Below are positions 43,571 through 50,141 of a DNA stretch of 64,000 nucleotides, in pieces (the first letter of the stretch is position 1; the number at the start of each line of letters is the position of its first letter). Both the position numbers and the translations under genes were made by a program. The notes under the pieces are model-generated. The model worked only from the letters and a program-made list of their open reading frames with translations. It ran no database searches and was not told where the DNA came from. The DNA comes from JAGGSN01 sp965603725 (GTDB lineage: Bacteria > Zixibacteria > MSB-5A5 > UBA10806 > 4484-95). Location of the stretch: positions 1 through 64,000 of the forward strand of contig CBFDEC010000001.1 in assembly GCA_965603725.1 (NCBI GenBank), in the 5' to 3' direction.

Positions 43571-43635
43571 AACCCTGCAATCTACTTTTGGCATAGCCTG
43601 TTAGTTGTTTAACAGTTTTAACGAATAAGCATACT

Positions 43636-44562
43636 ATGACATTTTTTGACAATAACATCCTTTTCAAAAAACTGCCGGGCGGACCAGTAATGGTAATGCT
43701 GGTAATTTCATTTTTGACAATTGCCTTATCTTCGCCAATACTCGCCAGTGACACAATGCTGGCGGCTGTTTCTATACTTCCACAGCTTGAGTTCGTTGGA
43801 AATATAGCCGGGGAAATCGATATCCAGACGCTTGTAATGATACCGCCGGGAGCAAGTCCGGCAACCTACGAACTGACGCCGTCACAAATGAAAAAGTTGA
43901 GCAAGGTCAAAATTTATTTCAAAATCGGCGCCAAGCTTCCATTTGAACAGGTGTGGCTGGATAAAATTGCTGGTTTGAATCCCAACATGCTGATAGTCGA
44001 CTGCTCTAAAGGGGTCGACATCCTAAGCGGCGAAGAAAAATCTGAACATAACGAACACCAACACTCTCATCATCATGGCCAGGACCCGCATATCTGGTGT
44101 TCGCCGGTAAATGCTCGAATAATCATTCAGAACATGGCTGAGGGGTTCATCACAATCGACCCGGAGCATAGATCGGATTACGAAAAAAATACAGCTTCAT
44201 ACATACAAAAACTCGATGAACTAAACCTGGAAATAATTAAACTCTTCGAGAACAAGACCAGTCGCAAATTCGTAATTTTCCATCCTGCCTGGGGGTATTT
44301 TGCCAGGGACTACAATTTAATCCAGATACCGATTGAGATAGAGGGAAAAGAACCCGGAGCAGGCGATCTTATGAAGCTGGTTTCAATAGCTAAAAAAGAA
44401 AAGCTGTCAACCGTTTTTGCCTCTCCGCAGTCCAATGCCGAAAGCGCCAGGATAATCGCCACTGAGATCGGCGGCAAGGTGGAGTATATCGATCCTTTAC
44501 GGGGAGATTATCTTAACAATCTACGTGAAACAGCATCTAAGCTGTCCGGAACAATGAAATAA
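43636..44562 (+). CDS. znuA: Zinc/manganese ABC transporter substrate-binding protein
   Basis: A 308-residue cluster A-I binding protein with an N-terminal signal segment ('MLVISFLTIALSSPILAS'). It has a His-rich loop at residues 138-147 ('HNEHQHSHHH'), then 'DPHIWCSP' with H152 and 'FHPAWGYFARDY' with another ligand His. The first canonical ligand, His in 'GASPHTYE', is Ala76 here ('GASPATYEL'), so metal coordination must differ from classic ZnuA. The loop argues for zinc. ATPase and permease genes follow, giving a full importer. A later ATG at 43690 would also retain a signal peptide. No Zur or Fur box was recognised upstream. Confidence 0.88.
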   Translation: MTFFDNNILFKKLPGGPVMVMLVISFLTIALSSPILASDTMLAAVSILPQLEFVGNIAGEIDIQTLVMIPPGASPATYELTPSQMKKLSKVKIYFKIGAKLPFEQVWLDKIAGLNPNMLIVDCSKGVDILSGEEKSEHNEHQHSHHHGQDPHIWCSPVNARIIIQNMAEGFITIDPEHRSDYEKNTASYIQKLDELNLEIIKLFENKTSRKFVIFHPAWGYFARDYNLIQIPIEIEGKEPGAGDLMKLVSIAKKEKLSTVFASPQSNAESARIIATEIGGKVEYIDPLRGDYLNNLRETASKLSGTMK

Positions 44563-44564
44563 AT

Positions 44565-45344
44565 ATGGAAAACAAACCTATCATCGACCTGGAACACGTT
44601 TATGTGGTTTACGAGAATTTCATAGCCTTAGAGGACGTAAACCTGCAAATCAGCCAGTGCGACTATTTAGGGATTATCGGTCCCAATGGTGGAGGCAAAA
44701 CCACTCTTCTTAAAACACTGGTGGGTTTGCTAAAGCCAAACAAAGGGAAAGTTCTTATCAATGGCTTACCGCCAGTTAAAGCCAGATCAATAATTGGCTA
44801 TATTCCGCAGGTTCTGGTATTTGACAATCAATATCCTATCGATATCTGGGATGTCGTAATGATGGGTCGTTTGAGCAAGTCCGGTATGCTTAGAAGATAT
44901 AACAAAACAGATAAAGAAAAAGCGGCTTATTCGCTCAACCTGGTTGGCATGTATGACCACAGACACCAGCAAATCGGCAGGCTGTCTGCCGGGCAGATTC
45001 AACGAGCGCTGATCGCCAGGGCGCTTGCCTCGGAACCTATGATACTGCTCTTAGATGAACCGACCGCCAGCGTCGATACTGAGGCCGAGGAAAATCTCTA
45101 TGAACTGCTTCATGATTTTAATAAAAAACTAACCATAATTTTAGTCTCTCACGATATCGGGGCAATCTCCCGGCATGTGAAAACGATTGCCTGCTTGAAT
45201 CGGAAGCTGTATCACCATGGCTCCCCAGAACTGACGCCGGAAATTATAGAATCGACTTATGGCTGTCCGGTAGACCTGATCGCTCATGGTACGCCGCACA
45301 GAGTTTTCAAAAAGCATAATAACCATGGAGACTCCGGTGATTGA
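44565..45344 (+). CDS. znuC: Zinc/manganese ABC transporter ATP-binding protein
   Basis: 259-residue ABC ATPase. Walker A is 'GPNGGGKTTLLKTLVG', the signature is 'LSAGQIQRALIARAL' and Walker B is 'MILLLDEPTASVD', with the switch His in 'IILVSHDIG'. The ATG comes 2 bp after the znuA stop. It energises uptake with the permease encoded next, whose start lies inside its last codons. The C-terminal His-containing tail is usual for ZnuC-type ATPases. Confidence 0.93.
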   Translation: MENKPIIDLEHVYVVYENFIALEDVNLQISQCDYLGIIGPNGGGKTTLLKTLVGLLKPNKGKVLINGLPPVKARSIIGYIPQVLVFDNQYPIDIWDVVMMGRLSKSGMLRRYNKTDKEKAAYSLNLVGMYDHRHQQIGRLSAGQIQRALIARALASEPMILLLDEPTASVDTEAEENLYELLHDFNKKLTIILVSHDIGAISRHVKTIACLNRKLYHHGSPELTPEIIESTYGCPVDLIAHGTPHRVFKKHNNHGDSGD

Positions 45345-46161
45345 GGTTTTAGGCGATATCTGGCAGTATCAGTTTATGCGTCATGCGCTGATGACAGGTC
45401 TACTGGTCAGTATCGCTTGCGGTATAATCGGTACCTTTGTTGTGGTTAAAAGGATAGTCTTTTTATCCGGCGGAATTTCGCATACGGCTTATGGTGGAAT
45501 AGGGATCGGTTATTATCTCGGTATAAATCCGATAATCGGCGCCATTGTTTTCAGTCTTGCCGCGGCATTCGGGATCGCCTGGGTAAGACAAAACGCCAGC
45601 CAGCGCGAGGACACATTGATCGGTGTAATGTGGGCAACCGGTATGGCCATCGGTATCATGTTTATCGATAAGACTCCGGGTTATGCGCCAAACTTGATGA
45701 CCTACCTGTTTGGCAACATCCTGGCAGTTCCCATGTCTGACCTTATCTTAATGGCCATTCTTAATATTTTGATTATATCAGTTACGATTCTGCTGTTTAA
45801 AGAACTCAAGGCATTCACATTCGATGAAGAATATTCAGCGATTTCGGGCGTACCGGTAACCGTCTTAAACATCATACTCTTCTGCATGATTGCCCTGACT
45901 GTTGTAATCCTTATAAGAGCGGTCGGGATTATCCTGGTAATCGCCTTGCTTGCCATTCCACCGGCAACAATCGTGCAATTCCGCTTCAGCCTTAAGAAGA
46001 CAATGATTTTCTCTATGATAATCGGGGCGGCATTTATCACGTTCGGTTTGCTGATTTCAGCTGCTTATGATCTTACCTCGGGGGCGACAATAATAATAGC
46101 AGCCTGTGCCGGGTATGTTGTTTCATTATTGATAAGACCGCTGTTGAAGCGAGCTGTCTAA
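45325..46161 (+). CDS. znuB: Zinc/manganese ABC transporter permease
   Basis: 278 residues with about eight membrane helices. 'MRHALMTGLLVSIACGIIGT' and 'SGGISHTAYGGIGIGYYLG' match the ABC-3 permease family, and 'LIRAVGIILVIALLAIPPAT' is its conserved loop. It forms the channel for the metal bound by ZnuA. The ATG at 45325 overlaps znuC by 20 nt; the frame extends to an ATG at 45286, which would add a polar non-family leader and is rejected. A palindrome at 46162 directly after the stop may end the operon. Confidence 0.92.
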   Translation: METPVIEVLGDIWQYQFMRHALMTGLLVSIACGIIGTFVVVKRIVFLSGGISHTAYGGIGIGYYLGINPIIGAIVFSLAAAFGIAWVRQNASQREDTLIGVMWATGMAIGIMFIDKTPGYAPNLMTYLFGNILAVPMSDLILMAILNILIISVTILLFKELKAFTFDEEYSAISGVPVTVLNIILFCMIALTVVILIRAVGIILVIALLAIPPATIVQFRFSLKKTMIFSMIIGAAFITFGLLISAAYDLTSGATIIIAACAGYVVSLLIRPLLKRAV

Positions 46162-46187
46162 GCTGGTGCACGAGGACGTACACCAGC
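46162..46187. repeat. Palindrome of the GGTGTATG family
   Basis: GCTGGTGCACG and CGTACACCAGC arms around AGGA. In reverse orientation it matches 26830-26849. It begins at the last base of the znuB gene region and could serve as its transcription end. Confidence 0.75.
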
Positions 46188-46301
46188 CACTAACAGGAAA
46201 AATACACTTGAATTATAATTGTCATCTAAATATGATTGATTTATGTTATTTTAGGTTATGTTATTATTAGAAAGGATACCTTTATAATAGAAAGGATTTT
46301 G

Positions 46302-46925
46302 ATGGATTATAAAAATAAAAGCATAATTAATAAATTGTATTTTGTATCTACAGTTTTATTTTTAATAGTTTCAATATTCTTTTTATTTAGAGATTATAAT
46401 TATTCTAATACCGGTACAATTGAAAAGGTATTTTTAATGTTTAAATCATTATTCCCCGATAAAACCATAGAACTCAACTCATTAAAGTTGACTTTAGAAC
46501 AACCGTTCATATTTGGAAAAGAGGATTCAACAGATTCATATTTGGCATTTTATGAATTTGGAACTGTTGAGTATTTAGTTGCCTCTGAAGATGAAAATAT
46601 ATCTTGGGAAAAGTCTGCATTAAACATGTTGAACGATTCAGATTTTATGGATATTAGTGCTACTCTATATGAATATTGTACATCTGAAGGACCGGTATAC
46701 CTTCTATTCGATTTTGATTCATTGAGTTTTATAGAAGACCATAAACATGGATATAAAACTACGGGGTTAATAATGATTCCGAATAAGAAATTGATAGTGA
46801 GTATTTATAAATCAAGAGAAGGGATCGAGTTTTTTCTGGAATTTGCCAAACCTTTTATCAGTGATGATCCTAATATTAAGCTTGAATTAACATGTATTTA
46901 TTATGGGGGGAAGCAGGAATGGTGA
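46302..46925 (+). CDS. Hypothetical membrane-anchored protein, AT-rich pair gene 1
   Basis: 207 residues from ATG 46302, preceded by GAAAGGA. One N-terminal membrane helix ('LYFVSTVLFLIVSIFFLF') is followed by an acidic soluble domain with 'DSYLAFYEFGTVEYLVASED'. No family is recognised. A perfect TATAAT at 46283-46288 lies just upstream, with a weak -35. The gene is clearly more AT-rich than the znu genes, suggesting transfer. It overlaps gene 2 by 7 nt, so the two are coupled. The C-terminal domain probably lies outside the cytoplasm. A role cannot be stated. Confidence 0.65.
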   Translation: MDYKNKSIINKLYFVSTVLFLIVSIFFLFRDYNYSNTGTIEKVFLMFKSLFPDKTIELNSLKLTLEQPFIFGKEDSTDSYLAFYEFGTVEYLVASEDENISWEKSALNMLNDSDFMDISATLYEYCTSEGPVYLLFDFDSLSFIEDHKHGYKTTGLIMIPNKKLIVSIYKSREGIEFFLEFAKPFISDDPNIKLELTCIYYGGKQEW

Positions 46926-47488
46926 AATGGACGAAAGTTTTGTTGATACTCACATTGATCTTTTTTGTACTAGCTGAATTACCGGATCGATCTACTGCCT
47001 ATAATTTATGGGTACGAGAGATTCTGGATAAAGATTTTTATCAGGTTGATGATGTTGAGGAATTAGGTAAAATCTACCATTCAAAAACATTTTATATGCC
47101 TGATGATAGCCTTGTAGAATATTATTGGGATGATAATTATATTCTGGTTGGCAATTATAATATTTCCGATGCAAATCAAAAAAAATATTTGCGGAGTTTA
47201 ATACAGAAACAAGAAAATATAGAAAAAACGATAACGATGCTCTGTATGCAGTATAATAATAATGAGGATTCTTTATTAATCGCAAGAAGTATAGATTCTA
47301 ACGAAGATATAATTATATCGAGAATTGTTAGAAATAATTATAAAAAGATAGTTTACATATATGGCAGCGATTATTCATTGGAAGAAGCTTTCAGGCTTGG
47401 GGTGTTTTTATTATATGATGATGTCCCAGAATATTACCTGATCAGCGACATTTATAATTCCCGTCTGGCGACAATTAGAATTCCCTAA
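46919..47488 (+). CDS. Hypothetical exported protein, AT-rich pair gene 2
   Basis: 189 residues from the ATG at 46919, which follows GGGGGGAAGCAGGA and overlaps the stop of gene 1. An N-terminal hydrophobic segment ('TKVLLILTLIFFVLAELP') is either a signal peptide or an anchor. The rest is polar and Tyr/Asp-rich ('YYWDDNYILVGNYNIS'). No family is recognised. Its composition matches gene 1. The pair sits between a palindrome and decayed insertion sequences, consistent with acquisition as a unit. Confidence 0.65.
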   Translation: MVKWTKVLLILTLIFFVLAELPDRSTAYNLWVREILDKDFYQVDDVEELGKIYHSKTFYMPDDSLVEYYWDDNYILVGNYNISDANQKKYLRSLIQKQENIEKTITMLCMQYNNNEDSLLIARSIDSNEDIIISRIVRNNYKKIVYIYGSDYSLEEAFRLGVFLLYDDVPEYYLISDIYNSRLATIRIP

Positions 47489-47579
47489 TTATTGTCAGGG
47501 ATAGTAGACTATTCAGGAACCGACGGAAGGAGGAACCTGGATGGTTACAGATGAATCCGCCTAAGGCGGAAGGAGGCTT

Positions 47580-48341
47580 ATGAAGCTGAGACAAACAGAG
47601 AAAACACTTGTAATTGCCGCTTCCAAAGCGGGCATGGATCCTAAGACAGCTCGCAAATATGCGGGGCTGGGTAAATTGCCCAGCGAGGTCAAGACAGAGC
47701 ATAACTGGCGGACACGAGAAGATCCTTTTGCTGATGTCTGGGATGATATTAGTTTACTTTTGAAGGATAATCCCTGATTTGAATCCAAAACTTTATTTGA
47801 AGACTTGCAAAGGCGTTATCCTGGCCGTTATTTGGATGGTCAGCTGCGAACATTACAGAGACGGGTGAAGGCTTGGCGAGCTTTAGAGGGACCATCTAAA
47901 GAGGTGTATTTCCCTCAGGAGCATAAGCCGGGCAAGTTGTGCCAGTCTGATTTTACTCATATCAACGATCTTAATATTACGATTAATCATAATCCGTTCA
48001 GACACATGATCTATCATTTTGTTCTGACTTACTCGAACTGGGAAGCTGGCACGATCTGTTTTTCGGAGAGTTTTGAGAGTTTAAGCGAGGGTTTGCAGAA
48101 TGCCTTGTGGGAGCTTGGCGGAGTACCGAAAGCTCATCAGACAGACCGGCTTACGGTAGCGGTGCAAAAGACAACCAGTCCGGATGAGTTCACCCGACGC
48201 TACCAGGCTCTGCTTGATCATTACGGTTTGGCTGGCCGCAAGACGCAGGCTGCCAGTCCCGATATTTATAATTTTATTAGCAACTGTGTGCTGTCGGAAG
48301 TAACTTCCGACAGCCGTAGTTTGGCTTTTTACTATAAATAA
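47580..48341 (+). pseudogene. istA: Decayed IS21-family transposase IstA
   Basis: One frame carries the N-terminal HTH ('MKLRQTEKTLVIAASKAGMD', 'TARKYAGLGKLPSE') and 'NWRTREDPFADVW'. It is interrupted by TGA at 47775-47777 and then continues 'FESKTLFEDLQRRYPGRYLD', 'LRTLQRRVKAWRAL' and the catalytic-domain blocks 'LCQSDFTHIND' (first Asp) and 'HQTDRLTVAVQ' (second Asp). Homology ends at 'AGRKTQA' near 48250, just before a GTCGGAAGT-family palindrome, so the last third with the catalytic Glu and the istB partner are missing. It cannot be active. Confidence 0.88.
48290..48314. repeat. GTCGGAAGT-family palindrome, copy 4
   Basis: GCTGTCGGAAG and CTTCCGACAGC arms around T-A; it lies at the truncation point of the IstA remnant. 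Confidence 0.85.
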
Positions 48342-48450
48342 TAACCTTTTTTAAATATTTTCATCTTCCAATCAATTATTTTCTTGCATTTTATCGTGAT
48401 TTATGATAACTGGGTGTATTACTAGTGATAGATTTTTTTAGGAGGTGATT

Positions 48451-48651
48451 ATGGGTTACCCAACTAAAGTCCAAAGGATAAAACGTCAAAACAGCGAACA
48501 GTGGTATGTTTTCTTACCATCTGCCGTCGCGCAAGCGATGCAATTTGTGCCCAGCGAGGTTGTGGAATGGATCATCGAGGATAAAAGCCAACTGACCCTG
48601 AGGCGAACCATGCGGCCGCCATCAGCAAAAAAAAAGCGCCGGAAACGCTAA
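48451..48651 (+). CDS. Small AbrB/SpoVT-like DNA-binding protein of an insertion sequence
   Basis: 66 residues: 'GYPTKVQRIKRQNSEQWYVF' then 'SAVAQAMQFVPSEVVEWIIE' and a basic tail 'PPSAKKKRRKR'. From memory, proteins of this type precede a transposase gene in some insertion sequences, and the sequence has the swapped-hairpin AbrB pattern. ATG 48451 lies 5 nt after a strong AGGAGGTG. The transposase that should follow is reduced to a fragment. A run of nine A at 48627-48635 lies near the end of the frame, where a -1 shift would lead into that transposase frame. Confidence 0.7.
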   Translation: MGYPTKVQRIKRQNSEQWYVFLPSAVAQAMQFVPSEVVEWIIEDKSQLTLRRTMRPPSAKKKRRKR

Positions 48652-48761
48652 TTGTCGGAGACTCGTCTGGCGAACGATTTGATGACTTATGGCTGAAAAG
48701 CCGTGACGCTTTCGAGCAGGAAAGAGTTTGGCTAAGGGCGAAAACTCTTACCTATTTATAA
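48648..48761 (+). pseudogene. N-terminal fragment of a transposase
   Basis: In the -1 frame relative to the AbrB-like gene, 48648-48761 reads 'LIVGDSSGERFDDLWLKSRD', then 'AFEQERVWLRAKTLTYL' and stop. The 'FDDLWLKSRDAF.QERVW.RA' stretch matches the start of transposases that follow such AbrB-like genes. The rest of the gene is gone. A palindrome follows at 48778. Confidence 0.55.
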
Positions 48762-48777
48762 CCAGCTAAAATTTCGT

Positions 48778-48803
48778 GGATGGCGTACCTCAGGTGCGCC
48801 ATC
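48778..48803. repeat. Palindrome GATGGCGTACCT/AGGTGCGCCATC
   Basis: Arms pair with one G-U; it lies 17 bp after the truncated transposase frame. The remaining sequence to 49025 shows no gene apart from the idi promoter. Confidence 0.6.
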
Positions 48804-48988
48804 AGACATCAGTTAGATTCACAGATGAATCATAGGCAGGTTGGCAGACGAGGACGGCCGCAATCTCATATTCTCACTGAACTTAATTACATCAATCTGG
48901 TAAAAATATTATATTTAAGGCGTTATTTTGTTGTGTTTTGAAAATAAATTATTATAAATTAAGGCATATGGTATTTTAGGCAGTAGCA

Positions 48989-49018
48989 TTGTTAACGGGT
49001 TGAGAATTATCTTATAAA
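48989..49018 (+). promoter_or_regulatory. Putative promoter of the mevalonate operon
   Basis: TTGTTA at 48989-48994, 18-bp spacer, TATAAA at 49013-49018. Expected start is about 49025, adjacent to the GTG at 49026 and nine bases before the ATG at 49035. Confidence 0.45.
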
Positions 49019-49025
49019 ATAGATT

Positions 49026-50141
49026 GTGCAAAAAATGGTTAATGACAGGAACAACAATTTTCCCGACACATTGATATCAAGGCGCAAAAGCGAACATCTT
49101 CAGATTGCCGCGGATCATGATGTTACTTACAGCCAAAGCACAATGCTTGAAAACGTTAAGCTGATGCATCAGGCACTGCCGGAGCTGAGGGTTGATGAGA
49201 TCGATTTATCGGTTGAGTTTTTCGGCAAGCGTCTTAAGGCTCCGCTGATGATAACTAGTATGACAGGCGGAGCTGAATATGCGGGCAGGATGAACCATGC
49301 CCTGGCGAGCGCCGCTCAGCGGCAGGGAATTGCGTTTGCCGTCGGTAGTCAGCGGGTAATGCTCAGTCATCCTGAGATAACATCGGATTTTCAGGTTCGA
49401 AAAGAGATCCCTGATGGCGTCCTTCTTGGCAATATCGGGGCGGTTCAACTTCAGGAATATTCGCTCGATGCTATCGCTGATCTGGCAAAATCTATCGAGG
49501 CGGATGGGATGTGTGTGCATCTTAACGCCGCCCAGGAGTTAGTTCAGCGGGAAGGCCACCGTGATTTTCGAGGTCTGACAGATAAGATTGGCCGATTAGT
49601 TGACCACCTTGACGGCCAGGTTCTGGTAAAAGAGACTGGCGCCGGACTATCGCCTCAGGCTCTAAAGAAGCTGGCCTCTATAGGAGTCCGCTATATCGAT
49701 GTTTCAGGTTCGGGAGGCACCTCCTGGACAAAAGTGGAAATGCATCGAGCCTCCAATCAAAAACTCCGTCAATTGGCTGAAACCTTTGCCGATTGGGGAG
49801 TACCTACCGCTTTCAGCATTATAGCAGCCAAACATATTTTTGGAGACAAAGCTTGCCTGGCAGCTTCCGGCGGCATCTTATCAGGACTGGACGTTGCCCG
49901 GGCTATTGTGGCCGGTTCTGATATTGCAGGATTTGCCCGGCAGGTTTTATTATCATATCTTGACAAAGAAACTGATGGAGTAATTGCATTGATTGACCGA
50001 TTTAAAAAGGAGTTGACAACGGCAATGCTTTTAACAGGCTGCCGGAATATTTCCGCTTTGAAGAAAGCGCCAAGGATTTATACTGGCGAATTGCGAGAAT
50101 GGCTTTTAACTTACGGTTGGTTTGAGGGGGAAAAGAATTGA
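49026..50141 (+). CDS. fni: Type 2 isopentenyl-diphosphate delta-isomerase
   Basis: FMN-dependent isomerase converting IPP to DMAPP. Family blocks: 'ISRRKSEHLQIAADHDV', 'PLMITSMTGGAEYAGRMN', 'AFAVGSQRVML', 'VHLNAAQELVQREGHRDF', 'VLVKETGAGLS' and 'YIDVSGSGGTSW', then 'ASGGILSGLDVARAIVAGSD'. At 371 residues the length is normal. There is no clear ribosome site; the start is GTG 49026 or ATG 49035, and a promoter sits right before them. The next gene overlaps its stop (TTGA), so the mevalonate genes form one coupled operon. Confidence 0.93.
   Translation: MQKMVNDRNNNFPDTLISRRKSEHLQIAADHDVTYSQSTMLENVKLMHQALPELRVDEIDLSVEFFGKRLKAPLMITSMTGGAEYAGRMNHALASAAQRQGIAFAVGSQRVMLSHPEITSDFQVRKEIPDGVLLGNIGAVQLQEYSLDAIADLAKSIEADGMCVHLNAAQELVQREGHRDFRGLTDKIGRLVDHLDGQVLVKETGAGLSPQALKKLASIGVRYIDVSGSGGTSWTKVEMHRASNQKLRQLAETFADWGVPTAFSIIAAKHIFGDKACLAASGGILSGLDVARAIVAGSDIAGFARQVLLSYLDKETDGVIALIDRFKKELTTAMLLTGCRNISALKKAPRIYTGELREWLLTYGWFEGEKN

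Noticed and set aside
19739..47777. Possible recoding of UGA as a sense codon (in-frame TGA in dcd and istA)
   Set aside because: Well-conserved genes in the window end in TGA at the expected family length (epimerase, deacetylase, mvaD overlap, pilin 1), so TGA is a normal stop; the two cases are in mobile or transferred genes.
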